Shown: in pieces, positions 17,256 through 27,875 of the stretch
Layout: every line of letters begins with the position of its first letter
Position numbering within the stretch: position 1 is the first letter of the stretch
From: Paraburkholderia sartisoli
Lineage (GTDB): Bacteria > Pseudomonadota > Gammaproteobacteria > Burkholderiales > Burkholderiaceae
DNA: 64,000 nucleotides
Direction: 5' to 3'
Assembly: GCF_900107685.1 (NCBI RefSeq)
Contig: NZ_FNRQ01000003.1
Span: 372,001 to 436,000 of the forward strand
Translations under genes and position numbers: made by a program
Notes under the pieces: model-generated
Seen by the model: only the letters and a program-made list of their open reading frames with translations
The model's database searches: none
What the model was told of the DNA's origin: nothing

Positions 17256-20200
17256 GCCGCGTCTCCATCCATCAGGGCATCGAGCGCAAAGACGAGTTGC
17301 GCCGATGGCGTGCGCACATGCACACCGGCGGCACCACCGCCATCACGCCACTGAGGCCGCACGCCCCGCACGAAGAGATACAGATACCCCCCGACATGCG
17401 TGTCATAGGCATAGTCGCGCACGCGCGTGCGCAGATAGCGGTGCAACGCAACCGTATAGAGCAGCGCCTGAAGGTGATACGCGTGATCGGCCATCGCCAC
17501 ATCCAGCGAAGCCGCGTCGTAATCATCCGGCGTATCGCCCAGGTGATTCGATTTCCAGTCGACGATCCAGTAGCGGCCGTCATGCTCGACGATCATGTCG
17601 ATAAATCCCTTGATGAAACCGCGCAACGCGCCCGCTTCCAGCGCGACGTCCGGATAACCGTGCGACACCAGCAATGCACGCAGCGCGGAAAAATCCAGCG
17701 CGTGCGCAGGAAACAGGAACTCGAGTTCGTTCAGCCGATGCTGCGGATTCAACGCGGCGAGCGTCATGCCGGGCACGAGTTCGGTCGCGACGATGTCCGT
17801 CAGCAGCGCGTACATCATCGAAGGCATCTGACGCGCCAGTTCCGGCAGCGCGGGCGCGGGCCGCTCGCGCAACGCGCGTTCGATCGCGGCGGGCCACGTC
17901 GCGGGGTCGGAGAAGTCGGCCAGTTCGAACATCAGGTGCAGACACTCGCCGGCTGCCGCGCCGCGAGGAAAACCGAGGATGTCGTCCGGCGCATGCACCG
18001 GACGCTGCACGATGACCGGCGCGGCGTTCGCGCCCGCTGCCACATCGACAATTTCATCGTGATCGGGACGCGCTTCTTCGATCGGCGTAAAGATCTCTTC
18101 GGTGCGCGCCCCTGCCGCGACGAGCCCGCTGAAGCTGGCAATGCGCCATTGATCGCGCAACAGCCTGCGGTTCATGCGCGACTGCATGTTCGCACTGTCA
18201 CCCTGCTGGCTTTCGAGCGGCACGCGGCGCGTGAGCGGCGGCAACGGTTCGACCGAAACCGGCCCGCCGGCGAGTGCCTGCCAGCGCGCCTGCAACACGC
18301 CCTCATCGGGCGGTTCAGCGAGCCAGCCGTCGAACGTGTGGCCCTCGCCCGCCACCAGCCAGTTCAGCACGCTGCGACGCGACTCCCTGGTAGCGCGCGA
18401 CGCCAGATAGACACCGCCGACGAGATAGCAGCGATACACCGCGCGCGTGAGCGCCACGTACACGAGCCGCGCCCGCTCGGCCGCCTGTTCGCGGGCGGCC
18501 GAGCGCTGCGCGCGCTCCGCTTCGTCCTCGTCGCAGCCGTAGTGCAGCACGGCGACGCCGTCGTCATCGTGATACTCACGCGCGTCCGGTAGACCCGACG
18601 AAGGCGGCTCGCGCAACTTGCCGTCGTTGAGAAACGGACAGAACACGACCGCGTATTCGAGGCCCTTCGACTTGTGTACCGTGACGATCTGCACGAGATT
18701 GCGGTCGGATTCGAGACGCAGTTGCGCCTCCTCGCCGCCGCCCTGCGTGCGTTGCGCGGCGAGCCAGCGCAGTGTTGGCGCGATGCCCGGCTGGGTCGCG
18801 GCGCGCGCCTGCACGAGTTCGGCGAGATGGTTGATATCGGTCAGACGACGCTCGCCATCCACGCCCGCCACCAGCCGCTGCGCGACGCGAAGCTCGCGCA
18901 TCAGCGTGCGCCACATTACCGCGAAGCCGCGTTCATGCCAGAGCGTCCGGTAGCGCGAAAACCGCTCGACCCAGTTCATCGCATCGGCCGCGTGCGTGGG
19001 GTCGTCCTGCGCCGGGGGCGCTTCGACGATCTGCTCGAGACGCCACAGCGCCGCCGCATCGAGCCCGAGCCAGTCAGTGGCGAGCGCGGCCCGCAGCCGC
19101 CGCAGGTCGCCTGGCGTGTCGACCGCCGCCAGCACGCGCCCGATCTGCTCGGCGTCCAGCGTCGAGAAAACGGATGCCTGCGCCAGTTCGACGCTGCCGA
19201 CACCCCACGCCGCCAGCGAGCGTTTGACGAGACTCCCCTGCCGGTGCGTCTGCACGAGCACGGCAATGCTGGCCGGCGCAAGCGGCGCGTCGCCGATCGA
19301 CACGGTGCCTTCGCGCGCGCCGCGCAGCAGACGCACGATCTCCGCTGCACACGCTTCGCTCGCCTGATGCTGCGCCTCGCGTTTGAGCAACGCAGCTTCG
19401 CCGTGCGGCAGCATCCATATGCGGAAGTCCGCGCCCGTGCCGTGCCGGTCGACGAACGGCGGACGTTGCCGTGCGCCCGCGCGCACCGGATGGTAGTCGA
19501 GACCCTCCAGCACGAACCCTTGGGGATTCGCTTCGAAAATGCGGTTGCAGGCCTCTACGATGGGCGGCGTCGAACGCTGGTTGACGGCGAGCGTATAGCG
19601 GGCAGACGCTGCATCGCGCGCCGCCAGATACGTGTGCAGATCGGCCGCGCGGAAGCTGTAGATCGCCTGCTTCGGATCGCCGACGAGAAAAAGTGGCCCC
19701 GCCGGCGCGAAAATGCGGTCGAAGATCGCGAACTGCAGCGGGTCCGTGTCCTGAAACTCGTCGATCAGCGCGGCCGGATAGCGCGTCCGCAACGCGTCGG
19801 CCAGCCACGGATGCGATGCGAGCGCGCGATACAGATTCGACAGGAGATCGTCGAACGACACGACCCGGCGCGTGCGCTTGCGCGCGCCCAGTTCGGCCGG
19901 CGCGGTGTCGAGCCACGTCTGGACGAGCGTGAGCCAGCGCGCCCGCTGCATCGCCTCCGATGCGACGACCGCAGCCGCAAGCTCTTCAGCCAGCGCGAAG
20001 AACGGATGCTCCGGCGGCTCGAACTTGCCCTTCGTCGCCTTCTTCAGTGCGGATGCGGTCAGCTTCAGCGCGGCTTTGGGCGGCGCCTCGTGAGGATCGT
20101 CACCGGCGAAATATTCGGTCCACGCGGAGATCGCTGCGCTCACCTGCTCGGGTTTGTGCGTCGTCCTGTTCAGACGCTCCTGCGCAGCAGCCAGCAATCC

Positions 20201-20965
20201 GGCGACTGCGTCAGCCTGCGCGCGCCAGAGTTCATGCGCGTTGTCGAAGCGCACCTGCATCGCAGGTGAGCCGGACGCCCCGGACGCATCCGCGAGATCG
20301 AGACCGCCCCAGCGCAACTGGGCAAGCGGCTTCTTGAGACGCCGCGCGAGTTGCGCGTCGAGCGACGCGGGCCCCGCACGCTTTGCCACAAGCCACGACG
20401 CGAACGCGGGATGCAACGCCGCGAGCGGCTCGACACGCTGACGCCAGAAATCGGCGGCGAGTTCGAAGCGCAACGCGGCGTCATCGGCTTCCATGTCGAA
20501 GGCAAACGGCATGGCCGCGGCAAACGGCGCCTCCTGCAGCGCACGCTGACAGAACGCGTGAATCGTATGAATGGCCGCCTGGTCGAACGTGCGCAACGCG
20601 CGACGCACCACCTTCGCCGCATCGGCCAGGTCGATACCGTTTTCCGCTGCGAGCGTGGTCTCGAACAGCCGCGTGATAAACGGGTCGCCGCCGTGGTCGC
20701 CCGTTTCGATTGCGCGGTCCAGTTCAGCGAGCCGCCCGCGAATGCGTTCGTGCAATTCCGCCGTCGCCGCCTTCGTGAAGGTGACCACGAGAATCTGGTC
20801 GGCGTTCAGCTTCTTTTCGAGCAGCAACCGCACGTACAGCGCGCAGATATTCCAGGTCTTGCCGGTTCCCGCCGAAGCTTCGATCTGGTTCACGCCGTCG
20901 AGCATGCACGCGAAAACGTCGAGCTCCTGCGCCGTGGTTTCATGCACCCACGATGCGCCGCTCAT
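17252..20965 (-). CDS. recB: Exodeoxyribonuclease V beta subunit RecB
   Basis: RecB is the 3'-5' helicase and the only nuclease of RecBCD. The 1237-residue product has the UvrD-type motor: Walker A EASAGTGKTWNI near residue 28, VVTFTKAATAELHERIR, LIDEFQDTDPLQFAIFD, VGDPKQAIYSFR, VTVHKSKGLEY and LVYVALTRAVYR. The C-terminal RecB nuclease motif IVDWKSNHLG is followed by HAYHLQALLYTVALHRYL. The frame is open upstream into recC, but the start is the ATG overlapping the recC stop (20962-20965), giving MSGASWVHE. It ends with a four-base overlap into recD. Confidence 0.96.
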   Translation of the reverse strand: MSGASWVHETTAQELDVFACMLDGVNQIEASAGTGKTWNICALYVRLLLEKKLNADQILVVTFTKAATAELHERIRGRLAELDRAIETGDHGGDPFITRLFETTLAAENGIDLADAAKVVRRALRTFDQAAIHTIHAFCQRALQEAPFAAAMPFAFDMEADDAALRFELAADFWRQRVEPLAALHPAFASWLVAKRAGPASLDAQLARRLKKPLAQLRWGGLDLADASGASGSPAMQVRFDNAHELWRAQADAVAGLLAAAQERLNRTTHKPEQVSAAISAWTEYFAGDDPHEAPPKAALKLTASALKKATKGKFEPPEHPFFALAEELAAAVVASEAMQRARWLTLVQTWLDTAPAELGARKRTRRVVSFDDLLSNLYRALASHPWLADALRTRYPAALIDEFQDTDPLQFAIFDRIFAPAGPLFLVGDPKQAIYSFRAADLHTYLAARDAASARYTLAVNQRSTPPIVEACNRIFEANPQGFVLEGLDYHPVRAGARQRPPFVDRHGTGADFRIWMLPHGEAALLKREAQHQASEACAAEIVRLLRGAREGTVSIGDAPLAPASIAVLVQTHRQGSLVKRSLAAWGVGSVELAQASVFSTLDAEQIGRVLAAVDTPGDLRRLRAALATDWLGLDAAALWRLEQIVEAPPAQDDPTHAADAMNWVERFSRYRTLWHERGFAVMWRTLMRELRVAQRLVAGVDGERRLTDINHLAELVQARAATQPGIAPTLRWLAAQRTQGGGEEAQLRLESDRNLVQIVTVHKSKGLEYAVVFCPFLNDGKLREPPSSGLPDAREYHDDDGVAVLHYGCDEDEAERAQRSAAREQAAERARLVYVALTRAVYRCYLVGGVYLASRATRESRRSVLNWLVAGEGHTFDGWLAEPPDEGVLQARWQALAGGPVSVEPLPPLTRRVPLESQQGDSANMQSRMNRRLLRDQWRIASFSGLVAAGARTEEIFTPIEEARPDHDEIVDVAAGANAAPVIVQRPVHAPDDILGFPRGAAAGECLHLMFELADFSDPATWPAAIERALRERPAPALPELARQMPSMMYALLTDIVATELVPGMTLAALNPQHRLNELEFLFPAHALDFSALRALLVSHGYPDVALEAGALRGFIKGFIDMIVEHDGRYWIVDWKSNHLGDTPDDYDAASLDVAMADHAYHLQALLYTVALHRYLRTRVRDYAYDTHVGGYLYLFVRGVRPQWRDGGGAAGVHVRTPSAQLVFALDALMDGDAA

Positions 20966-23900
20966 GATCCACTCCGCAGATGCTGGACAAGCGGTTTGAA
21001 GACAATCGCGGCGAGCGTGCCGAACGGCTCGTCGAGCGTCAGTGGCGTGCCGCGCAACGCAACCCGCAACGCCGCATCGTCGGATTCGCCGCGCACGCGG
21101 TCGTTGATCCACGCGCCCTGGGCCGCCGACTCGCTGTCGCTGATCCTGGCCCACGCGCTCTTCGGAAAGAAGCGCAACGGCAACATGCGCCCGGCCCGAT
21201 ACAGCGCGGCGAGCGGCGCGAGCTCGTCGAGCGGTGACTCGACGGGCGCGAGTTCGAAGGTCTCGCCGCTGCCGTGCCACACGGTGCGCCGCGGTCCGGC
21301 TGGATACGCGGCGCAGTAGACCAGATGCGCAAGCCACGCCGACAGATAATCGCGCGCTGAAGGACGTGCGTATCGAAACACGACCTGGCCGGCTTCCGTG
21401 AGCAGGTTGAGCGTGCCATGCAACTGCAGCGGAGATGCTGAAACCGCCTGTCGAAGCACCGCGTCATGCTCGCCGAACAAAGCAACGTTGCCGGTGTCGG
21501 GCCACGCCGGGACGATATCGAGCGCAAAAGGCAAACGCTCGACACGCGTGGCGAGTTCACTTCGAACACGCTCCGCCAGATGGCGCAACGCACCAAGCTC
21601 GCGCTCGCGCCACACGCCGCCCGTCGCACCGCCTGGCAACTCCGGGCTCGCCTGCGCCACGCGACGTGCCCGCGCAAAGGCATCGCCGCCCTGATCGCAC
21701 TCGTCGCGATCGAGCAGGCCCGGCAGCAACCGGTCGGCGAGCGCGTCGCGGCCCGCGTAGTCGAGTTCGAACGGCTCGACATCGAGCAGTTCGCCCTGCG
21801 CATCCGTCAGCACGATGCCAAGCCGGTCGCGCAGGATCGCGCGCGCGGGATGACGCCAGAAATGCAGAAAACTGTCGAACGCGACGGGCGTTGCCGCCTC
21901 GGCTGGCAACGGTTGTGCGAAAAACGGCGCGGCGGCCGCCTGTTGTGGCGCAGTCAGCAAACCAGCAAGCTCGGCACGGTCCGTGTCGTACGTAAAAAGG
22001 CCCTCGTTCGACCTGAAGTATTCCGATGCGAACGGCTGCAACGGATGCTCGACGATGAATGCACGCCGCGCGAGGTCCACTTCGGCCGGCGTGGCATCCG
22101 GCTCCGACGAGACACGCGCCAGGTGATCGAGCAATTCATCGACCAGCGCGGCCGGCGGTAACGGCGCGTTGTCGCGAATGCTGCGCCCCGTATAGGCGAT
22201 CAGCAGACGGTCACGCGCGGCGAGGACGAGATCGAGGAACAGGTTGCGTTCGTCGTCGCGCCGCTGGCGGTCTCCGGCCTTGCCGAACGCTGCCATCAGA
22301 TCGAACTCGTCGGCGCGGGCGAGGCTTGGCAGCACGCCGTCGTCCATGCCGAGCAGGCACACGATGCGATACGGCAAGCCGCGCAGGCTCGTTAGCGACG
22401 AAAACGTCACACTGCCCCACGGCACGCCGCCACGCGCGGGATCGTCGAGCGCCTCGGCCAATGCGGTGCGCACCACCGCTGCCGGCAGCGTCAGGTGCTC
22501 CGCACCGGCATGCATCGCCGCGCCCATCGCGTCGAGCGCATCGCGCACGCCCGAGAGCGCGTCGGCGAACAGCACGCCGCCGTCGAAGCACTGACCCAGC
22601 GTTTCGAGCAGCAACTGCGTCCATTCGGCCGGCGTGTGCTCCGTCTCGCACATACGCGCGAACGCGTCGATATCGTCGACGAAGCGCGCGAGCCGCCCCA
22701 GCAGTTCGGCATCGGAGCCGTCGGCGCCCTCGACGGGAAGCCACGCATCGACGGGGTCGCCGCCATCGGGCATCGCGTAGCCCAGAAAGAGGCGCGTCAG
22801 CGCGTCTGAAAACGTATGGCGCGCGACGGGCACCGCTGCGTCGTCCGGCTCGACCGGCGCGAGCCCGCGACGCGCGCCGGCGGCCGCCAGCCATTCCTGC
22901 GCGGCTTCGAGCGCGACTGCGTCGATGCCGTAGCGCGCGCCGATCGCGTCGACGCGCAGCCATTCGATCAGCTCCGGCGCACCCACGTTGCGCTCCGGCA
23001 ACGCCAGCCAGTCGAGCAGCACGCGTGCAACCGGATTCGCCTGCGAAGGCGGCAAGCCCGTGATGCGATACGGGATGCGCCGCGTGTCGCCAGGCGGCGC
23101 CGTGCCGAACACCGCGTCGATCAGCGGACCGGCGGCGCCGAGATCGGGAAACGCGACGAGCACGTCCGACGGCTGCAGGTCGTCGAACGCGTCGAACCAG
23201 CCAAGCAGACGGTCATGCAGCACTTCGAGCTGGCGCGACAGGCTGTGGCAAACGTGTACCTCGATACCATGCACGGCCGGCGGCGCACCGTCCGCTTCGT
23301 CGCGCAGATCGAGAATCGCGTTCTGCACGCGGGCAAGCCAGCTCGAACCGGGATTCTCGACGAAGTGCGACACCTCGCTCGACGCAGCGCTTTCCGTCAG
23401 TTCATGCAGCATGTGCAGTTGCGCCTGGGTCTGTCTGCCCCACTCCGCGAGCAGCGGATGACCCACCTCCTGAAAATCGAGCTGATCCGCCGCATCGAGC
23501 GATTCGATACGGCCTTCGCTGACGATATCGAACCAGTACTCGCGGCACGGATTCATCACGTACAACCGCACGTTGACCCAGCGCGACAGTTCGCGCAGCA
23601 GCGCGACGTGCAGCGGCGGCATGGTCGGCAGCGCGAACACGCTCACCGACTCCGGCCATTGCGCCCGCGCGACGGCATCGAGATCGAGCGTGGATACCTG
23701 ATCGAGAAAGCGGTAAGCCGGCGGCGCCGCATCGGCGGGCGACTGCACGCTACCCGCGACTTCCATCGAAAGCGCGCGCCAGAGCGCGGCCTGCCAGCGT
23801 TCGTCCTCGCGGATGGCCTCGGTGCCGCCCGTGAGCCGCGGGCCGCGATCCTGCGCGGAACCCGGAGCGCCCGCGAAGATCGAGCCGCTCGCCTGCCATT

Positions 23901-24351
23901 GCGTCAACCACTCGGGCCGGTATGTCAGGTAGTGATCCAGCACCGTTGCGACGCGCCGCGCGAGTTCGTAGCGCATCGGTGCATCGGCGGCATCGAGGTA
24001 GCCGCGCAGCCGCGGCGACGCGTTCCACGGCGCGCCGCCCTCGCCTTCGCCAGCCTCGCCGAGCAGACGGTAGCACCGCCACACGAGCCGGTCGGGCGCG
24101 AACGGCGAATGAACCGGCACGGGAATCACACCGCCGATGCGCGCCCACAACCATTGCGCGAGATAGCCGAAGGTGATGTTCGCGCAGACGCCATGCCGCT
24201 CGGCGATATCGATTTCGAGCTGGCGGCGCACCGCGGCGCTCGGCACGATGACGGACTGCGCCGCCCATGGATCGGACGGCGCGGCCAGCAGGTCGTCGAG
24301 CAACGCGGCTGCGAGCGTTTCGTAGCGGTTCGAATAGAAGAGCTGGAGCAT
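20962..24351 (-). CDS. recC: Exodeoxyribonuclease V gamma subunit RecC
   Basis: RecC clamps the DNA end, splits the strands and recognises Chi. The 1129-residue product begins MLQLFYSNRYETLAAALLDDL, matching the family start, and has the helicase-like folds without functional ATPase motifs typical of RecC (for example VIVPSAAVRRQLE, LVAFPDLGA, FSSLTSLRGLPYRIVCLLGMDDG). The frame is open to 24417, but the ATG at 24351 begins the conserved sequence. It is the first gene of recC-recB-recD and overlaps recB by four bases, which fits fixed subunit stoichiometry. Confidence 0.96.
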   Translation of the reverse strand: MLQLFYSNRYETLAAALLDDLLAAPSDPWAAQSVIVPSAAVRRQLEIDIAERHGVCANITFGYLAQWLWARIGGVIPVPVHSPFAPDRLVWRCYRLLGEAGEGEGGAPWNASPRLRGYLDAADAPMRYELARRVATVLDHYLTYRPEWLTQWQASGSIFAGAPGSAQDRGPRLTGGTEAIREDERWQAALWRALSMEVAGSVQSPADAAPPAYRFLDQVSTLDLDAVARAQWPESVSVFALPTMPPLHVALLRELSRWVNVRLYVMNPCREYWFDIVSEGRIESLDAADQLDFQEVGHPLLAEWGRQTQAQLHMLHELTESAASSEVSHFVENPGSSWLARVQNAILDLRDEADGAPPAVHGIEVHVCHSLSRQLEVLHDRLLGWFDAFDDLQPSDVLVAFPDLGAAGPLIDAVFGTAPPGDTRRIPYRITGLPPSQANPVARVLLDWLALPERNVGAPELIEWLRVDAIGARYGIDAVALEAAQEWLAAAGARRGLAPVEPDDAAVPVARHTFSDALTRLFLGYAMPDGGDPVDAWLPVEGADGSDAELLGRLARFVDDIDAFARMCETEHTPAEWTQLLLETLGQCFDGGVLFADALSGVRDALDAMGAAMHAGAEHLTLPAAVVRTALAEALDDPARGGVPWGSVTFSSLTSLRGLPYRIVCLLGMDDGVLPSLARADEFDLMAAFGKAGDRQRRDDERNLFLDLVLAARDRLLIAYTGRSIRDNAPLPPAALVDELLDHLARVSSEPDATPAEVDLARRAFIVEHPLQPFASEYFRSNEGLFTYDTDRAELAGLLTAPQQAAAAPFFAQPLPAEAATPVAFDSFLHFWRHPARAILRDRLGIVLTDAQGELLDVEPFELDYAGRDALADRLLPGLLDRDECDQGGDAFARARRVAQASPELPGGATGGVWRERELGALRHLAERVRSELATRVERLPFALDIVPAWPDTGNVALFGEHDAVLRQAVSASPLQLHGTLNLLTEAGQVVFRYARPSARDYLSAWLAHLVYCAAYPAGPRRTVWHGSGETFELAPVESPLDELAPLAALYRAGRMLPLRFFPKSAWARISDSESAAQGAWINDRVRGESDDAALRVALRGTPLTLDEPFGTLAAIVFKPLVQHLRSGS

Positions 24352-24557
24352 GGGACCCGGGGAAAGCGGCGCCGCGACCCGGACAGGACACGGCGACAGA
24401 CATTGAGGCGACAGCATAACAAAGGCGTCGGTCGCGTAGAACCTGGCCGGATGGATGAGGTCAGAGCACGTGCGAAATCAGTTAGACTCGACGCAGCTTG
24501 AGTCTGACCCTCCAGGCGTTTTATGTTTCCCTCAACTCAGTAAAGCCCAGGCAGTCG

Positions 24558-26993
24558 ATGCGCTATTCGGTCGAAATCAAGAAATTTTTGTACAGCCAGT
24601 ACTTCTATGGCGGACTGCGCATTGCGGTGGGCGTATCGTTGCCGGCCGTGCTTTGCCTCGTCGTGTTTCACAATCGCGACCTCGGGTTCACGATCGCCAC
24701 CGGCGCACTCGGCGCCTGCGTCGTGGACATGCCCGGTCCGCTCAAGTACAAGCACAACGAGATGCTTGCCTGCACGGTGATCGGGTTTCTTTCCGCGCTC
24801 GCCACCGGGCTCGCCACGGTCAACTCCGTGGCGCTCTGGTGTACTGTCGTCCCGCTCACGTTCGTGCTGTCGCTGATCGTCGTCTACGGCAACCGCTGGC
24901 CGCAGATCAGCTTCGCGACGCTCTTCATGATGATCATGACGCTGGAGGATCACTTCACGCCAGTGCAGGCGCTCGTCAATGCATCGTGGATCCTGCTCGG
25001 CGGGCTGTGGTACACGTACTGGGCCACGCTCGTGAGCCGCTGGCAGATGCACCGCATCGAACAGCAGGCGCTCGCGGAAGGCGTGTTCGCCTGCGCCGAT
25101 TATCTGCTGGCCCGCTCTGATTTCTACGACCTCGATCGCGATCTCGACGAGTGCTATCGCAATCTGGTCGCGAGGCAGATCGCCGCGGTCGAGCGCCAGG
25201 ACGCGGCCCGCGACATCGTGCTGCGCAATCTGCCGAAACTGAAAAGCGGCCGGATGGACGGCCGCCGCGCCGCGCTGTTCAATCTCTTCATCAACACGGT
25301 CGACCTGCACGAACTGATCGTCGGGGCGCACACCGACTATCCGCTGATCCGCAATACGTTCGGCGGCTCCGACCTGCTGATCTTTTATCGCGACCTCATG
25401 CGCAAGGTCGCGGCCGATCTCGAGGACATCGGGCTCGCGGCCCTGCGCAACCGGCCGCCGCGCCTGCGTATCAGCATGAAGGCTGAACTGCGGGCCATCG
25501 AATACGAAATCGAACAGCTGCGCAAGCACGAGGTGCAGACGAAAAATCCGGAGGCCTACGCGGCGGTGTCGGCAACTTTCCGGCGCATCTGGAGCGCGAC
25601 GCGCCTGATCGACCGGATGAGGAAGAGCCTGTCTGATGACGCCAACGTGACGGAAACCGAAGTCCGTGTCGACCAGGCGCTGTCACGCTTCATCTCCAGC
25701 CGCCGCGTGCCGTTCCGGCAGATCTTCTCGAACCTGACCATGGCGTCGCCGAGTTTCAGGCACGCGCTGCGCGTGACGATCGCGGTCGCGGTCGGCTTCT
25801 GGCTGGGCCGTCTGCTGCCCCTCACGAACGCGTACTGGATCGTGATGACCACCGTCATCATCCTGAAGCCCGGCTATTCGCTGACCAAGCAGCGCAACGG
25901 ACAGCGGATCATCGGCACGATGATCGGCTGCGCGGCCAGTATCGCGCTGATGATCTTCGTCAAGGAGCCGCACATCCTGCTGATCGTGATGTTCGCCTCG
26001 ATGGTGATGAGCTACAGCCTGCTGCTGTTCAATTACACGGCAAGCGTCGTGTTCACGTCATCGTATGTTCTGTTGATGTTTCATCTGCTCGCGCCGGGCA
26101 GCCTGCACATCATCGGCGAGCGCGCGATCGATACGGTCGTGGGCTGTGCGATCGCGATCGCCGCGAGTCATCTGTTTCCGTACTGGGAATACCGGCTGAT
26201 GGGCAAGCTCGTCAACGACATGATCTCGGCGACCCGGCAGTATCTGGAAGCAAGCTGGTGGTGGAGCGGCAAGCCCGCCGCGGCCAGCGCCGGCATCTCC
26301 GCGACGGCCGTAACCGAAGCGGGTGCGCGGGCGCCGGTCGCGGCGCTGGCGGAAGCGTCGGCGGGTGGCGACACGGCGGTGCTCGCGCCGTCAATCGTCG
26401 GCAACGTGGCGCTCAATCCGGCTGCCGGTGCCTCGACCGCTGTGCCGGGCGTGTCGCCGAACGCAACCGCCACGCCCGCGGCCGCCGTCGCCGCCAACGC
26501 GCTCGATCGCGACTTTCGTTATCGCCTCGCGCGCAAGAACGTACACGTCGCGTTTGCGAATCTCGGCCAGGCATTCCAGCGCATGATGCTCGAACCGAAG
26601 CCGGTGCAGAAGTTCGTGCCCGAGCTGAATGACCTGCTGGTTCGCAGTCACGTGCTCGCGTCGCACATCACGGCCGCCGCGCCGTTGTTGCGCACGACAG
26701 CGCAGCAAAAAGACGGCGTGTCGCTGAACTCGCTGCAGCGTGCGCTCACCCTCGTACGGGACAACCTGAGCGAAGCCGAACTGGGCAGCCCGCCGCCGGC
26801 TGATCAGGCCGACATCGCGAAACAGATGACACGCGAACTCGACACCACGGTCGTGGAAGCGGAGCAGTCAGCGGATTATTCGGCGGATGCGGTTCATGAT
26901 CTGAAACAGCTCGCGCATCAGTGCAAGCAGATGATCGCGGCGGCCTCGCAGATCCGCCGGGACGCGAGCGTGATCAGGCTGCCGGAAGACTGA
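24558..26993 (+). CDS. FUSC-family (fusaric-acid-resistance-like, YccS/YhfK type) inner-membrane protein
   Basis: An 811-residue protein with two membrane halves. An N-terminal bundle (GGLRIAVGVSLPAVLCLVV, ALGACVVDMPGP, MLACTVIGFLSALATG, VPLTFVLSLIVVYGN) is followed by a cytoplasmic helical region (about 190-390), then a second bundle with the FUSC motif ALRVTIAVAVGFWLGRLLPLTNAYWIVMT and LKPGYSLTKQRNGQRIIGT. A long alanine-rich, low-complexity segment (roughly 590-680) precedes a helical end. FUSC proteins are suggested to be efflux or envelope-maintenance proteins; the substrate here is unknown. It diverges from recC across about 200 bases. The frame is open to 24498, but MRYSVEIKKF is the likelier start. 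Confidence 0.88.
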   Translation: MRYSVEIKKFLYSQYFYGGLRIAVGVSLPAVLCLVVFHNRDLGFTIATGALGACVVDMPGPLKYKHNEMLACTVIGFLSALATGLATVNSVALWCTVVPLTFVLSLIVVYGNRWPQISFATLFMMIMTLEDHFTPVQALVNASWILLGGLWYTYWATLVSRWQMHRIEQQALAEGVFACADYLLARSDFYDLDRDLDECYRNLVARQIAAVERQDAARDIVLRNLPKLKSGRMDGRRAALFNLFINTVDLHELIVGAHTDYPLIRNTFGGSDLLIFYRDLMRKVAADLEDIGLAALRNRPPRLRISMKAELRAIEYEIEQLRKHEVQTKNPEAYAAVSATFRRIWSATRLIDRMRKSLSDDANVTETEVRVDQALSRFISSRRVPFRQIFSNLTMASPSFRHALRVTIAVAVGFWLGRLLPLTNAYWIVMTTVIILKPGYSLTKQRNGQRIIGTMIGCAASIALMIFVKEPHILLIVMFASMVMSYSLLLFNYTASVVFTSSYVLLMFHLLAPGSLHIIGERAIDTVVGCAIAIAASHLFPYWEYRLMGKLVNDMISATRQYLEASWWWSGKPAAASAGISATAVTEAGARAPVAALAEASAGGDTAVLAPSIVGNVALNPAAGASTAVPGVSPNATATPAAAVAANALDRDFRYRLARKNVHVAFANLGQAFQRMMLEPKPVQKFVPELNDLLVRSHVLASHITAAAPLLRTTAQQKDGVSLNSLQRALTLVRDNLSEAELGSPPPADQADIAKQMTRELDTTVVEAEQSADYSADAVHDLKQLAHQCKQMIAAASQIRRDASVIRLPED

Positions 26994-27021
26994 CCGACCC
27001 GACCCAACGCGCCATGCCGCG

Positions 27022-27216
27022 TTACTGCGAGGCGCCGGCCGCGCCGGTCGTCGTTGTGGTGAGCGAGGCGGCCTGCGGCACCGAGGCATTTTGCTGATCG
27101 AACTCGCGCTTGTCCTTGATCGCGTTATAGGCCAGCGTCCCGATCACGATCAGCACGGCGACCACGATAAACACGGCGACGCCAAAAGTCGGATTCTTCC
27201 TGCGCGGTTCGTTCAT
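27022..27216 (-). CDS. Small single-span membrane protein
   Basis: A 64-residue protein with a short basic cytoplasmic head (MNEPRRKNPTFG), one membrane helix (VAVFIVVAVLIVIGTLAY, residues 13-30) and a polar tail ending in a threonine/alanine-rich stretch. The positive-inside rule places the tail in the periplasm. It lies 28 bases from the FUSC gene end, on the opposite strand. No family is recognised. Confidence 0.6.
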   Translation of the reverse strand: MNEPRRKNPTFGVAVFIVVAVLIVIGTLAYNAIKDKREFDQQNASVPQAASLTTTTTGAAGASQ

Positions 27217-27386
27217 GAAAACACCAGAGGGTGGGTTGTGTCGAAGGAAGCGGCATTCTACGCCCGCAGTCCTTGCACTGGGCTTGCAACGCGCATCCCG
27301 TCACGCGGACGGCCCTGCATGGCAACCCTCACCGGGCAACCAGCGCAATCAGTCAGCCCACGCATGGCCGGCGTGTTCCGCGCTAT

Positions 27387-27860
27387 TTACGTGATCGCCG
27401 ACGCGCGCACCGGCAACGCCGTTGAATACTTGATCTGCTCCATGGCGAAGCTGGAACTGACGTCGTAGAGCGGCACTGCATGAATCAACAGCTTGTAGAC
27501 GCGGTCGTAGTCGTCGATATCGGACACCACGACGCGCAGCAGGTAGTCCGTCTCCCCGCTCATGCGGTAGACCTCCACCACTTCGGGAATGTCCTGCACG
27601 GCGAGCGTGAACATCCGCGCCCATTCTTCCGTGTGCTGGTTCGTGCGTACGGCCACGAACACGGTTGTCCCGACGCCCAGCTTGCGCGGGTCGCACAGCG
27701 CCACCTGCGCACGGATCACGCCGGCTTCCTTCAGCCGTTGCACGCGTTTCCAGCAAGGCGTCTGCGACAGGTGTACCTGCTGCGCGAGTTCCGCGATCGG
27801 CATCGTAGCGTCCAGCTGAAGCAGCTCGAGCAGCTTCCGGTCGATAAGGTCCATTCCCAT
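27387..27860 (-). CDS. Lrp/AsnC-family transcriptional regulator
   Basis: The 157-residue protein has the Lrp winged helix (residues 5-60: DLIDRKLLELLQLDATMPIAELA, LSQTPCWKRVQRLKEAGVI) and the RAM ligand-binding domain (about 70-145, with VVEVYRMSGETDYLLRVVV). It is divergent from the cysteine dioxygenase-like gene. The DecR/CydR group of Lrp proteins senses cysteine, so regulation of cysteine breakdown is a fair guess from context only. A pair of GGAAATTAT repeats lies in the shared intergenic region. Confidence 0.93.
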   Translation of the reverse strand: MGMDLIDRKLLELLQLDATMPIAELAQQVHLSQTPCWKRVQRLKEAGVIRAQVALCDPRKLGVGTTVFVAVRTNQHTEEWARMFTLAVQDIPEVVEVYRMSGETDYLLRVVVSDIDDYDRVYKLLIHAVPLYDVSSSFAMEQIKYSTALPVRASAIT

Positions 27861-27875
27861 GATGGCATCCTGGTA

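Noticed and set aside
22816..24501. 561-codon plus-strand open frame inside recC
   Set aside because: High-GC shadow frame; recC on the other strand shows family-wide similarity over the same bases.
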